Shown here piece after piece: positions 40,135 through 49,347 of a stretch of 64,000 nucleotides of DNA; position 1 is the stretch's first letter; every line of letters starts with the position of its first letter. The notes beneath the pieces were generated by a model. It saw only the letters and a list, made by a program, of their open reading frames with translations. It was not told the origin of the DNA and did not search any database. The stretch is from Kosakonia pseudosacchari (lineage in GTDB: Bacteria > Pseudomonadota > Gammaproteobacteria > Enterobacterales > Enterobacteriaceae), in contig NZ_FXWP01000020.1 of the NCBI RefSeq assembly GCF_900184035.1, forward strand, positions 1 through 64,000, written 5' to 3'. Both the position numbers and the translations under genes were made by a program.

Positions 40135-40382
40135 ATCGATAGAAGTTGTATATCTTTCACAACGTAACCGTTTTGAAGTTATGAAAAAGTAACTAATTAA
40201 TAAATAGAGTGTTATTTTTTGGCAGGTTAATTCATCCGGCGAAAGTCTTATTAATAAATAAGAACGCCGTCACACTCAGGCGCGAAAGCGTCACAGAGAG
40301 GACAGCGGGATCCCGCCGCATTCGCTAACGGAGTCTCGCCGTTTTTGTGTGCCCTGCGCAGAGTCTGGCTTACGGGCAGGCT

Positions 40383-41315
40383 TTACGTGTTGCGCGTGGT
40401 TTGCGTGTGCGGCAGTTCTTTCAACATTTTGTGCAGCCATTGTGCCGCCCCTCGCTTGCCGCTGCGTTTATGGGAATAAATCTTCACCTCAAACGGGGGA
40501 ACTGCAAAAGGCAGCGCAAAAATGGTGATCCCTGCCGCCTGCTTTAACTTTTCCGCTGCCGAACGCGGAAGCGCCATCAGCAGATCGCTGTCGGCGATAA
40601 TAAAAGGCGCGCTGAGCATCGAGGGGGTTTTTATCGCCACCTGCCGCCTGTAACCCAGACGTTCAAGTTCCCGGTCCAGCACGCCTTTGCTTTCATTCCA
40701 TGGCGTCACCACCAGGTGGCGCGCGGCAAGGTAATCATCCAGCGTTAACTGTTGCCTGCGTGGATTGCTGATAACGACATACTCATCGGTAAACCAGTCG
40801 ATCTCGTCCAGTTCCGCGTAATGACTATCCTGCGGCGCGCTAAACCCCAGCGCAAAATCCACTTCTCCAGCCAGCAGTTCATTGAGCGCCGGGCTATGCG
40901 GCAAATAGCGAAACTCGAAACGCAGGCCAGGTGCCGTGTACTGCAATTCAGCCATCAGCGCGGGAAAAATACTAAACGCGGTGAAATCGGTGATGGCGAT
41001 CTGCAAACAGTCTGTTGTCGTTGCGGGATTAAATTCTGCTTGCGGGGTGAGTTGATGGTTGAGATGCGCTAAGGCCGACGCGATAGCGGGCGCGAGTTGG
41101 CTGGCATAGACGCTTGGGCACATAAGATGCCCTTCCCGGTAAAATAACGGATCGTTGAGCGTCGCGCGTAATCTTGAGAGCGCGTGGCTAAGCGCCGAGG
41201 TGCTCATCGCCAGTTCTTCTGCCGCCTGGCGCACAGAACGGTGGCGATAGACCGCGTCGAAAACCGGTAACAGGTTGAGATCAAGACGGCGTAACGTTGG
41301 ATGCATAATATTCAT
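40383..41315 (-). CDS. LysR-family transcriptional regulator
   Basis: A 310-residue LysR regulator: helix-turn-helix RSVRQAAEELAMSTSALSHALSRLRATLNDPLF near residues 26-58, then a periplasmic-binding-like effector domain. The N-terminus HPTLRRLDLNLLPVFDAVYR is like the NodD/SyrM-type subgroup. Divergent from a GNAT gene that it may control. The effector is unknown. Confidence 0.9.
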   Translation of the reverse strand: MNIMHPTLRRLDLNLLPVFDAVYRHRSVRQAAEELAMSTSALSHALSRLRATLNDPLFYREGHLMCPSVYASQLAPAIASALAHLNHQLTPQAEFNPATTTDCLQIAITDFTAFSIFPALMAELQYTAPGLRFEFRYLPHSPALNELLAGEVDFALGFSAPQDSHYAELDEIDWFTDEYVVISNPRRQQLTLDDYLAARHLVVTPWNESKGVLDRELERLGYRRQVAIKTPSMLSAPFIIADSDLLMALPRSAAEKLKQAAGITIFALPFAVPPFEVKIYSHKRSGKRGAAQWLHKMLKELPHTQTTRNT

Positions 41316-41411
41316 CGACTGGTGATTTCATTGCACTTAATTCTTTGCACGATACCGCTTATGCTGGCGACCATCAATTTTGAACTCCCGGTAAAAACAA
41401 CAGGAACAGCA

Positions 41412-41900
41412 ATGAGCATTATCATCCGCCCGGCCCGCCCGACTGACGCAAACGCCATTTTTGAGATGATTTATGAACTGGCGGTGTATGAAAAAGCTCC
41501 TGAAGAAGTGATCACCACTGCGGATGAAATCCGCGAAACCTTGTTCGGCGCAGAGAGTAAAACGGAAGCCTTACTCTGTGAAATCGAAGGCAAAGCCGTG
41601 GGTTACGCAGTGTTCTTCACCAGTTATTCGACCTGGCTTGGCCGCAACGGTATTTACATGGAAGATCTCTACGTTTCGCCCGCTTTTCGCGGCAACGGTG
41701 CCGGAAAAGCGATGCTGCAAAAGATTGCGCAGTACGCCGTTGAGCGCCGCTGCGGTCGTCTGGAGTGGAGCGTGCTCGACTGGAACCAGCCCGCTATTGA
41801 TTTTTACCAGAGCATCGGCGCGCGGGCGCAAAGTGAATGGGTACGTTACCGGCTGGATGGTGATGCCCTGCTGAAATTCGCCGAAAACCCCCGCACGTAA
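41412..41900 (+). CDS. GNAT acetyltransferase, diamine acetyltransferase-like
   Basis: A 162-residue GNAT enzyme close in layout to the spermidine/spermine or thialysine acetyltransferase (SSAT) group: IRPARPTDANAIFEMIYELAVYEKA, MEDLYVSPAFRGNGAGKAMLQ (acetyl-CoA motif) and the catalytic-region WSVLDWNQPAIDFYQSIGA. The ATG at 41412 is chosen over the longer frame because the latter overlaps the LysR start. Divergent from the LysR gene. Confidence 0.85.
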   Translation: MSIIIRPARPTDANAIFEMIYELAVYEKAPEEVITTADEIRETLFGAESKTEALLCEIEGKAVGYAVFFTSYSTWLGRNGIYMEDLYVSPAFRGNGAGKAMLQKIAQYAVERRCGRLEWSVLDWNQPAIDFYQSIGARAQSEWVRYRLDGDALLKFAENPRT

Positions 41901-41912
41901 TCTCTCTTCATT

Positions 41913-41936
41913 AAACCCGCCACGGCGGGTTTTCGC
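41913..41936 (+). terminator. terminator after the GNAT gene
   Basis: AAACCCGC-CACG-GCGGGTTTT stem and T run, 13 bases after the stop. Confidence 0.85.
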
Positions 41937-41969
41937 TTATTCATCATCCGCTTCGTCTCACGCCTCGCT

Positions 41970-41996
41970 TAAAGATCCCGCGCTTGCTGCCGATAA
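41970..41996 (+). promoter_or_regulatory. sigma28 promoter of the YjfB-like gene
   Basis: TAAAGATC (41970-41977), exactly 11 bases, GCCGATAA (41989-41996). The -10 is perfect and the -35 keeps TAAAG. It lies 64 bases before the ATG at 42061. Confidence 0.88.
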
Positions 41997-42060
41997 AAAC
42001 TGTGCAGCTATACTCATAGCTGTTCTTTGGTTGTTTTTTCTACAATAAAGGATTTACAGC

Positions 42061-42249
42061 ATGGATCCGATACAAATTGCATCATTAGCCAGCAGCCTTG
42101 ACTCTTATCAGCTTGATAATCAAGTCAATACGCTGGTGCTGAAAAAAGCGCTCGATACGCAGAAAACCATCGCCAGCGACTTGATTCAGCAGATCCCGCA
42201 GTTACCTTCCAACCCGGCAATCGGTCGTAATATCAATACCACCGCTTAA
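42061..42249 (+). CDS. putative motility protein, YjfB-like
   Basis: A 62-residue protein (MDPIQIASLASSLDSYQLDN...) with the pattern of the YjfB putative-motility family: one amphipathic helical region with LxxxLxxxLDTQKT and a short Asn/Pro tail. Function unknown. It has its own sigma28 promoter and terminator, so it is a single-gene class 3 flagellar unit far from the main clusters. Confidence 0.85.
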   Translation: MDPIQIASLASSLDSYQLDNQVNTLVLKKALDTQKTIASDLIQQIPQLPSNPAIGRNINTTA

Positions 42250-42301
42250 GCCATTTTGCCCGCTGGCGCTTGCGGTAACAGCGCCAACCGGCAACGTTTG
42301 C

Positions 42302-42330
42302 AAGCCCGCCTCGCGCGGGCTTTTTTGTTT
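42302..42330 (+). terminator. terminator of the YjfB-like gene
   Basis: AAGCCCGC / GCGGGCTT stem followed by TTTTTTGTTTTT. Confidence 0.9.
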
Positions 42331-42377
42331 TTCGCTTGCCTGCAATGTTAAATCGGCGTAGCCTCTGCCGAATTAAA

Positions 42378-42387
42378 ACCGATCGGT
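42378..42387. promoter_or_regulatory. likely TetR-type operator
   Basis: ACCGATCGGT is a perfect 10-bp palindrome, 8 bases before the start of the TetR gene, and resembles operators of AcuR/NemR-like repressors. Autoregulation of the TetR-acuI unit is inferred. Confidence 0.6.
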
Positions 42388-42394
42388 CTAAATT

Positions 42395-43048
42395 ATGAAT
42401 GGCGAAACAGCAGCACTGCAAAAACCCCGCCGTGGGCGGCCGCCAAAAGTTGAGCGCGACTTTACCGATACCCGCCAGGAGCTGATTCGTTCGGGTCTGG
42501 AAGTGCTAACGGAAACCGGCTATCTGTCGGCGGGCATTGATGCGGTGATCAAAAATATCGCAGTGCCGAAAGGCTCGTTCTATCACTGCTTTAAAAGTAA
42601 GCAGGAATTTGGCATGGCGGTGCTCGCCGCTTACGGCGACTTTTTCGCCCATAAACTGGACAAATTTTTAGGCGATACCCAACTCTCCCCGCTGCAACGC
42701 ATGGCTGCCTTTGTGCATCACGCGGGCCAGGGAATGGCGAAATACGCCTTCCGCCGTGGTTGCCTGGTGGGGAATCTGTTACAGGAAACGCCACTGTTAC
42801 CGGAAGCCTTCCCTGAGCGCCTGAAAGCGATCCTCACCGACTGGGAAACGCGCATCGCAGCGTGTCTGGATGAGGCAAAAGCCTGCGGCGAACTGCCGCC
42901 AGACACCGCAAGCCGCGAGCTGGCTAGTGTGTTCTGGTCCGGCTGGGAAGGTGCCGTGATGCGCGCCAAACTGTTCCGCTCCGTCGAGCCGCTGGATCAG
43001 TACTGGCAATTTTTCCACCACAGCATAACAACCGCCTCTGCTGCGTAA
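42395..43048 (+). CDS. TetR-family repressor (AcuR-like)
   Basis: A 217-residue TetR repressor. Basic start (KPRRGRPPKVERDF), helix-turn-helix TGYLSAGIDAVIKNIAVPKGSFYHCFKSK near residues 46-74, and a C-terminal ligand domain with conserved YAFRRGCLVGNL and EAFPERL. The RRGCLVGN signature places it with AcuR, which senses acrylate in Rhodobacter. It precedes an acuI-like gene by 80 bases; a palindrome lies at its promoter. Confidence 0.85.
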   Translation: MNGETAALQKPRRGRPPKVERDFTDTRQELIRSGLEVLTETGYLSAGIDAVIKNIAVPKGSFYHCFKSKQEFGMAVLAAYGDFFAHKLDKFLGDTQLSPLQRMAAFVHHAGQGMAKYAFRRGCLVGNLLQETPLLPEAFPERLKAILTDWETRIAACLDEAKACGELPPDTASRELASVFWSGWEGAVMRAKLFRSVEPLDQYWQFFHHSITTASAA

Positions 43049-43128
43049 AGCATGACGGGGGATGGAGCATCTGCACAGGACGGCGAAAACGCCGAAAATA
43101 CACCTCATCCGACGAGGAAAACGCAGTC

Positions 43129-44106
43129 ATGAAAGCATTAGTTCTGGAACAGAGTGAGAATAAAACCCTGGCGGAAGTGAAAGAGATAGCCCTGCCCGCA
43201 CCGGGTGAAGGCGACGTTCGGGTCGATATCGACTGGTCCAGCCTTAACTACAAAGACGCGCTGGCAATCACCGGTAAAGGCAAAATTATTCGCCAGTTCC
43301 CGATGGTGCCGGGCATTGATTTTTGTGGTCGCGTGAGCGAAAGCCGCGATGCGCGCTTTGCTCCCGGCCAGGCCGTGATCCTCACCGGCTGGGGCGTGGG
43401 CGAAAACCACTGGGGCGGCCTTGCCGCGCAGGCCTGCGTAAAAGGTGACTGGCTGGTTGCGCTGCCGGAAGGGTTAAGTGCGCGCAATGTGATGATCATT
43501 GGCACCGCCGGTTTTACCGCCATGCTGTGCGTCATGGCGCTACAGAATGCAGGCATTAAACCGCAGGATGGTACCGTGTTGGTCACTGGTGCCAGCGGTG
43601 GCGTCGGCAGTACCGCTGTCGTGCTGCTGAAAGCGCTGGGCTACACCGTTGCTGCCGTGACCGGACGCGAATCGACCCATGATTTTCTGCGTAAGCTGGG
43701 TGCCGATGAGATCCTGCCGCGCAGCGATTTTGAACAGACCCGTCCGCTGGAAAAACAGCTATGGGCCGGTGCGATTGATACCGTTGGCAATCACGTATTA
43801 GCAAAAGTGCTGGCGCAGACGAACTACGGCGGCTGCGTTGCCGCTTGCGGTCTGGCAGGCGGTTTCGAGCTGCCGACCACTGTGATGCCGTTTATTCTGC
43901 GCAACGTCCGTTTGCAGGGCGTGGATTCCGTGATGGTGCCAACCGCACAGCGCGGCGCCGTGTGGGAAAATCTCGCACGCACGTTGCCAGAAAGTTACTA
44001 CCAGCAGGCCGCAACCGAAATTACGCTGGAACAGGCTCCGGCAACCGCTGCCGATTTTCTCAGCAATAAAATCCAGGGTCGTACACTGGTGAAAATCAGC
44101 GGCTAA
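43129..44106 (+). CDS. acuI: acryloyl-CoA reductase/quinone oxidoreductase, AcuI-like
   Basis: Zinc-free medium-chain reductase of the YhdH/AcuI family, which reduces toxic acryloyl-CoA to propionyl-CoA with NADPH. The 325-residue product (E. coli 324) shows the GROES-like N-domain and the Rossmann motif VTGASGGVGSTAVVLLKALG near residue 150; no structural-zinc cysteines. In E. coli the gene lies next to acc genes; here it follows a TetR repressor, so this may be a second copy. Confidence 0.85.
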   Translation: MKALVLEQSENKTLAEVKEIALPAPGEGDVRVDIDWSSLNYKDALAITGKGKIIRQFPMVPGIDFCGRVSESRDARFAPGQAVILTGWGVGENHWGGLAAQACVKGDWLVALPEGLSARNVMIIGTAGFTAMLCVMALQNAGIKPQDGTVLVTGASGGVGSTAVVLLKALGYTVAAVTGRESTHDFLRKLGADEILPRSDFEQTRPLEKQLWAGAIDTVGNHVLAKVLAQTNYGGCVAACGLAGGFELPTTVMPFILRNVRLQGVDSVMVPTAQRGAVWENLARTLPESYYQQAATEITLEQAPATAADFLSNKIQGRTLVKISG

Positions 44107-44183
44107 TCCGTCTTCCGGCGCGGGCTGTCGCGCCGGATCGTTCCCTCATCCGTTTCCTCTGAATCCCGTTGCGCGCTGCTTTC

Positions 44184-44201
44184 GTTTCACATTCCTGTGA
44201 C
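44184..44201 (+). promoter_or_regulatory. possible Pho box before amn
   Basis: GTTTCAC-ATTC-CTGTGAC resembles two 7-base PhoB half-sites separated by four bases. amn is reported to belong to the PhoB regulon in E. coli. The match is imperfect. Confidence 0.4.
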
Positions 44202-44242
44202 ATACTATCGGCTACAGCCGTAGAGCAGATAAGGAGATAAAG

Positions 44243-45697
44243 ATGAATAATAAGGGTGCAAATTTGACCCCGGAACAAGCGCTGGATCAACTTGAAGCGC
44301 TGTATGACCGTTCCGTCGAGGCCCTTCGTCAGGCGATCGCTCGCTATATTGACGACGGCCAGCTTCCTGATACCGACGCCCGCGCACAAGGGTTATTCGT
44401 CTATCCGCAGTTATCCGTAAGCTGGAATGGCAGCGCGACGAATCCACCAAAAACCCGCGCCTACGCCCGCTTCACCCATTCGGGCTGTTACACCACCACC
44501 ATCACCCGTCCTTCGCTGTTTCGTCCCTATTTACTCGAACAATTAACACTGCTGTGTCAGGACTATGGCGCACACATTGAGGTGGGGTTATCGGCGCATG
44601 AAATCCCGTACCCTTACGTGATTGACGGTTCGGAGCTGACGCTCGACAGGTCAATGAGCGCGGGCTTAACGCGCCATTTTCCCACTACCGAACTGGCGCA
44701 GATTGGCGACGAGACCGCCGATGGCCTGTTCCACCCGACTGAGCTTTACCCGCTTTCCCATTTTGATGCGCGCCGCGTGGATTTCTCGCTGGCGCGACTG
44801 CGCCACTACACCGGCACGCCGGTTGAACACTTCCAGCCGTTTGTGTTGTTTACCAACTACACGCGTTATGTCGATGAGTTCGTGCGCTGGGGCTGTAACG
44901 AGATCCTCAACCCCGATAGCCCTTACGTCGCGCTCTCCTGCGCGGGCGGTAACTGGATCACAGCCGATACGGAAGCGCCTGAGCAGGCGATTTCTGATCT
45001 GGCGTGGAAAAAGCACCAGATGCCGGCATGGCACCTGGTCACCGCTGACGGTCAGGGAATTACGCTGATTAATATTGGTGTGGGCCCGTCGAACGCGAAA
45101 ACCATTTGCGATCACCTGGCCGTGTTGCGCCCGGATGTCTGGCTGATGATTGGCCACTGCGGCGGCCTGCGGGAAAGCCAGGCGATTGGTGATTACGTGC
45201 TGGCGCATGCCTACCTGCGCGACGACCACGTGCTGGACGCCGTGCTGCCGCCGGATATTCCGATCCCGAGCATCGCCGAAGTACAGCGTGCGCTGTATGA
45301 CGCGACCAAAGCGGTGAGCGACATGCCGGGTGAGGAGGTCAAACAGCGGCTGCGTACCGGCACGGTGGTCACCACCGACGATCGCAACTGGGAGCTGCGC
45401 TATTCTGCCTCCTCACTGCGCTTTAACTTAAGCCGCGCGGTGGCGATAGATATGGAAAGCGCCACCATTGCCGCCCAGGGTTATCGCTTCCGCGTGCCGT
45501 ATGGCACCTTACTTTGCGTGTCGGATAAGCCGCTGCATGGCGAGATCAAACTCCCCGGCCAGGCCAACCGTTTTTACGAAGGGGCGATTTCCGAGCATTT
45601 GCAAATTGGCATCCGCGCCATCGATCTGCTTCGCGCAGAGGGCGACCGCCTGCACTCGCGTAAATTGCGCACCTTTAACGAACCGCCATTCAGATAA
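44243..45697 (+). CDS. amn: AMP nucleosidase
   Basis: Splits AMP into adenine and ribose 5-phosphate, adjusting the adenylate pool. The 484-residue product is the E. coli length. The N-domain is Amn-specific; the C-domain is a nucleoside-phosphorylase fold with GVGPSNAKTICDHLAVLRPDVWLMIGHCGGL and the substrate motif AVAIDMESATIAAQGYRF. AAGGAG precedes the start. Confidence 0.97.
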   Translation: MNNKGANLTPEQALDQLEALYDRSVEALRQAIARYIDDGQLPDTDARAQGLFVYPQLSVSWNGSATNPPKTRAYARFTHSGCYTTTITRPSLFRPYLLEQLTLLCQDYGAHIEVGLSAHEIPYPYVIDGSELTLDRSMSAGLTRHFPTTELAQIGDETADGLFHPTELYPLSHFDARRVDFSLARLRHYTGTPVEHFQPFVLFTNYTRYVDEFVRWGCNEILNPDSPYVALSCAGGNWITADTEAPEQAISDLAWKKHQMPAWHLVTADGQGITLINIGVGPSNAKTICDHLAVLRPDVWLMIGHCGGLRESQAIGDYVLAHAYLRDDHVLDAVLPPDIPIPSIAEVQRALYDATKAVSDMPGEEVKQRLRTGTVVTTDDRNWELRYSASSLRFNLSRAVAIDMESATIAAQGYRFRVPYGTLLCVSDKPLHGEIKLPGQANRFYEGAISEHLQIGIRAIDLLRAEGDRLHSRKLRTFNEPPFR

Positions 45698-45716
45698 CAA
45701 TTAAAAAGGATTAACC

Positions 45717-47495
45717 ATGCAAACCCCAACACCGTTACAAGCGTTACGCGATCGTCTGGTCGCCATGGAGCTTGACGGCATGATTGTTCCGCGCGCCGAT
45801 GCGCACCAGAGCGAAGACTGCGCGCCACATGACAATAAACTCCAGTGGCTCACGGGCTTTACCGGTTCTGCCGGGCTGGCGCTGGTGCTGCGCGACAAGG
45901 CGCTGCTGTTCGTGGATGGCCGCTACCAGGTGCAGGTGCGCAGCGAAGTCGATCTCCATGATTTTGAGATCCACCATTTGCACAACGAGCCACTGGATCA
46001 GTGGTTAAACGCTTCCTTACCTGCGGGCAGCCGCATCGGTTTTGAGCCACTGCTGATGGTTAATAGCCAGTTTCAGGCGCTGAACGCCACGCACTGTGAA
46101 CTGGTGGCGCTGGATAGCGATCCGTTCGATGCCATCTGGGCCGACCGCCCGGCGGCACCGTGCGGCGTCATTCGTGAGATGCCGCTGGCGATAAGCGGTG
46201 AAAGTAGCGCCGATAAACGCGCACGCATCGCGCGGGTGCTGGCGGAAAAAGGCGCGGATTACCTGGCGATCACGCTGCCCGATAACATCGCCTGGCTGCT
46301 GAATATTCGTGGGTCAGACATTGCAATGAATCCGGTGGCGCATTCCTTCGCCCTGCTCAGCCGCGAGGGAGCCGTCGAGTGGTTTGTGAACCCGCAGAAA
46401 ACCACCGCGTTATCTGCGCAGCTCACCTCAACGCTGACGCTGCATGATTTTGACGCCTTCCTGCCGCGCTGCCAGCAAATTGCCGCCGGGAAACGCATCC
46501 TGCTTGATGGTGATTTCGCGCCAGTGGCGCTGCGTTTCGCGATTGAACAGCGGGGTGGCGAAGTGCTGTGGAGCGCCGATCCTATTACCTTTATCAAAGC
46601 GCATAAAAACGCCACCGAACTGGCAGGCTATCGCGAAAGCCACCAGCAGGATGGCGCAGCGTGGGTTAATTTCCTCGCCTGGCTGGCGCGCGAAGTGCCC
46701 GCACGTGAAGCGGCGGGCAACCCGGTAACCGAGCTGGAAGCGCAGCAAAAACAGCTGACATTCCGCCAGCGGCAGCCGGGCTTTATTGAACAGAGTTTCA
46801 GCACCATTTCAGCCTCCGCCAGCAATGCGGCGATGTGCCATTACCACAGCAGCGAAAAAACCAACAAAGCCATCACCAGCGCCAACTTCTATCTGAATGA
46901 TTCCGGCGGCCAGTACCAGAACGGTACTACTGACGCGACGCGTACACTGTCATTTGGCGCGCTCAGTGCCCAGCAGCGATTGCATTACACCGCCGTGCTG
47001 AAAGGCTTTTTATCAATGTTCACCCTGCAATTTCCTGCCGGTACGCACGGCCACCAGTTGGATGCGTTTGCGCGCCGGGCGCTATGGGATTTAGGGCTGG
47101 ATTTTGACCACGGCACCGGCCATGGCGTTGGTCATCAGTTGTTGATCCATGAGCAGCCGCAGCGCATTGCGAAAAAGGTCAATCCGTGGCCGCTGTCGGC
47201 GGGCAACATCATGACTATCGAGCCGGGTTACTATTTAGCGGACAACTACGGCATTCGTATTGAAAACCAGGTGGAAGTGGTGGAAAGCCAGCCGGGATTC
47301 TGCCGCTTTGCTTCGCTGACGCTTATCCCGATTGATTTAAGCCAGGTGGAGTGGAGCCTGCTTAGCGAACAGGAGCAGCAATGGCTGGATGACTATCACC
47401 AGCAGGTGCGCGACACCCTGTCGCCGCTGGTTGATGACGACGCCCGCGCGTGGCTGTTTACCGCCACTGCACCGCTGCGCGTACAGGCGAGCTAA
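45717..47495 (+). CDS. Xaa-Pro aminopeptidase (M24B, three-domain type)
   Basis: A 592-residue metallopeptidase that removes an N-terminal residue preceding proline. Two creatinase-like N-domains are followed by the pita-bread catalytic domain: metal ligands appear in YLNDSGGQYQNGTTDATRT, HGTGHGVGHQLLIHE and TIEPGYY...IENQVEVV. Three-domain length is like eukaryotic APP1 rather than E. coli PepP (441). Starts 19 bases after amn and is probably co-transcribed. Confidence 0.9.
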   Translation: MQTPTPLQALRDRLVAMELDGMIVPRADAHQSEDCAPHDNKLQWLTGFTGSAGLALVLRDKALLFVDGRYQVQVRSEVDLHDFEIHHLHNEPLDQWLNASLPAGSRIGFEPLLMVNSQFQALNATHCELVALDSDPFDAIWADRPAAPCGVIREMPLAISGESSADKRARIARVLAEKGADYLAITLPDNIAWLLNIRGSDIAMNPVAHSFALLSREGAVEWFVNPQKTTALSAQLTSTLTLHDFDAFLPRCQQIAAGKRILLDGDFAPVALRFAIEQRGGEVLWSADPITFIKAHKNATELAGYRESHQQDGAAWVNFLAWLAREVPAREAAGNPVTELEAQQKQLTFRQRQPGFIEQSFSTISASASNAAMCHYHSSEKTNKAITSANFYLNDSGGQYQNGTTDATRTLSFGALSAQQRLHYTAVLKGFLSMFTLQFPAGTHGHQLDAFARRALWDLGLDFDHGTGHGVGHQLLIHEQPQRIAKKVNPWPLSAGNIMTIEPGYYLADNYGIRIENQVEVVESQPGFCRFASLTLIPIDLSQVEWSLLSEQEQQWLDDYHQQVRDTLSPLVDDDARAWLFTATAPLRVQAS

Positions 47496-47511
47496 ATATT
47501 CGTTTTATTCA

Positions 47512-47537
47512 AAAAACCCGCCGCGGCGGGTTTTATT
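47512..47537 (+). terminator. terminator after the aminopeptidase gene
   Basis: AAAACCCGCC-GC-GGCGGGTTTT palindromic stem followed by ATTTT. Confidence 0.88.
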
Positions 47538-47707
47538 TTAAAAGTGTAGCGGTAACGCTTCAGTGTTTTTGCCAGCTTATCGCCACCCGGCCTGATAAGC
47601 AGGCGTGGCGGCGTCGTTCGCTTTTGCCATCACGATATTATGGCGCTTCAAAAAATAGCCACGCAGGGCAAAGCGCCAGTCAACGGATGTAAGAGTGCAG
47701 AAAAACA

Positions 47708-47738
47708 AAAAAGCCTGCTTAAAAGCAGGCTTTTTTAA
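47708..47738 (-). terminator. terminator of tRNA-Asn copy 3
   Basis: Minus-strand AAAGCCTGCTTTTAAGCAGGCTTTTTTGTTTTT: stem then long T tract (written here by its parts: AGCCTGCT / AGCAGGCT, then TTTTTTGTTTTT). Confidence 0.9.
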
Positions 47739-47741
47739 ATC

Positions 47742-47817
47742 TGGCTCCTCTGACTGGACTCGAACCAGTGACATACGGATTAACAGTCCGCCGTTCTACC
47801 GACTGAACTACAGAGGA
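47742..47817 (-). tRNA. tRNA-Asn (GTT), copy 3
   Basis: Same 76-base sequence as the other copies, on the minus strand. It precedes yeeO, the place of asnW in E. coli. Together with copy 2 it forms an inverted repeat around 38.0-47.9 kb. Confidence 0.97.
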
Positions 47818-47835
47818 ATCGTGTGAACGGGGCGA

Positions 47836-47864
47836 ATATTAGCGATGCCCCTGGCCCTTGTCAA
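47836..47864 (-). promoter_or_regulatory. sigma70 promoter of tRNA-Asn copy 3
   Basis: Minus-strand TTGACA (47859-47864), 17 bases, TAATAT (47836-47841). Sequence shared with the copy 2 promoter. Confidence 0.88.
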
Positions 47865-47898
47865 AGCCTGTTTTTCACATTTTGGCGCGTTTGCCGAA

Positions 47899-49347
47899 TT
47901 ATTCTCCATTCTGCGCAGAAATGGCCCTTTTTTGCGGCTTCGGATACTTCCACAGCCAGCGTCCGCTGACCATACGCCAGTAAAACAGCGCGCCGCGCAC
48001 CGCCCAGTCAAGGAACATCCCAAGCCAGACACCAACCACGCCCATACCGAGCATAATCCCCAGGGTATAACCGGCGACGACGCGACAGCCCCACATTCCA
48101 AGCATTGATACCCACATGGCGAAACGGGCGTCGCGCGCGCCTTTCAGCCCGGCTGGCAGCACCCAGGAGGCCGCCCAGATGGGCATAAACGCCGCGTTAA
48201 GCCAGAGAAGCACTTTAACCACCTCTTTTACATCCTCTTCCCGGGTGTAAAACGAGGCGAAAATCCCGGCAAACGGCGCGGTTCCCCAGGCAAGCGCGGT
48301 CAGTAACAGCGTCGAGAGCCAGAATACATGACGCAACTGGCGCTCCGCCTGGCCTATCTGCCCTTTACCCAGCCGTTTACCGGTGATAATCGTGGAGGCA
48401 GAACCCAGCGCATTACCCGGCAGGTTGATCAACGCGGCGACGGAGAAAGCAATAAAGTTACCCGCGATAACGTTGGTGCCCATGCCGGCAACGAACATCT
48501 GTGTCAGCAGCTTGCCGCCGTTAAACAGCACCGATTCAATACTGGCAGGAATACCGATGCCCATCACTTCCCAGATGATGCTGAAGTTGAGCTTTTCGAA
48601 ATAACTTTTTAGCGGAATGCGCAGCGCCGGGTTAAAGCCAATCATCAGTACCCAGATAATCGCCACCGCGCCAATGTAGCGCGAAATGGTCAGCCCCAGC
48701 CCTGCTCCGGCGAAACCCATCCCTTTCCAGCCGAAGAGACCGTAGATCAGCACGCTGCTGATAAGAATGTTGAGGATATTCATGCCGCCATTAATCAACA
48801 GCGGGATTTTGGTATTGCCCGCGCCGCGCAGCGCACCACTGCCAATCAGCGCAATAGCTGCAGCAGGGTAGCTGAGCACCGTCAGTTCGAGGTAGGTCAG
48901 CGCCAGCGCTTTGACGTCTGCCGTTGCCGCCCCGGCGATAAAATCGATAATTTCCGTACCGTAGTAGTGGATCACCGCCGCCAGTACAATCGAAAACAGG
49001 GTCATGATCACCAGCGACTGGCGCGTCGCTGCCCTCGCCCGCTCGCCGTCCAGCTTACCGAGGCTGAAGGCCACCACCACCGTGGTGCCCAGGTCGATAG
49101 CCGCGAAAAACGACATCACCACCATGTTAAAGCTATCAGCAAGCCCTACTCCCGCCATCGCCTCTTTGCCCAGCCAGCTTACGAGGAAGGTGCTGAGCAC
49201 GCCCATCATCAGGACACAGGTGTTTTCGAGGAAGATAGGTACGGCAAGGGGGGTGATTTCTCGCCAGAATAAAACACGGTAGCTTTTACGCTTTCTGTAC
49301 CACGGCGTGCGCATGACAGCGTGGCGAAGAGGAGTGACGACGTTCAA
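47899..49347 (-). CDS. yeeO: MATE-family efflux protein YeeO
   Basis: Twelve-helix MATE transporter; E. coli YeeO exports FMN/FAD and dipeptides. The 482-residue product matches YeeO from KRKSYRVLFWREITPLAVPIFLE onward. The given start is TTG at 49347; an ATG at 49314 is an alternative. E. coli YeeO carries a longer N-terminal extension absent here. It lies between two tRNA-Asn copies, as in E. coli. Confidence 0.93.
   Translation of the reverse strand: MNVVTPLRHAVMRTPWYRKRKSYRVLFWREITPLAVPIFLENTCVLMMGVLSTFLVSWLGKEAMAGVGLADSFNMVVMSFFAAIDLGTTVVVAFSLGKLDGERARAATRQSLVIMTLFSIVLAAVIHYYGTEIIDFIAGAATADVKALALTYLELTVLSYPAAAIALIGSGALRGAGNTKIPLLINGGMNILNILISSVLIYGLFGWKGMGFAGAGLGLTISRYIGAVAIIWVLMIGFNPALRIPLKSYFEKLNFSIIWEVMGIGIPASIESVLFNGGKLLTQMFVAGMGTNVIAGNFIAFSVAALINLPGNALGSASTIITGKRLGKGQIGQAERQLRHVFWLSTLLLTALAWGTAPFAGIFASFYTREEDVKEVVKVLLWLNAAFMPIWAASWVLPAGLKGARDARFAMWVSMLGMWGCRVVAGYTLGIMLGMGVVGVWLGMFLDWAVRGALFYWRMVSGRWLWKYPKPQKRAISAQNGE

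Noticed and set aside
40306..40318. GCGGGATCCCGC-type palindrome after the LysR gene
   Set aside because: A short palindrome without loop, T tract or promoter context; no function can be supported.
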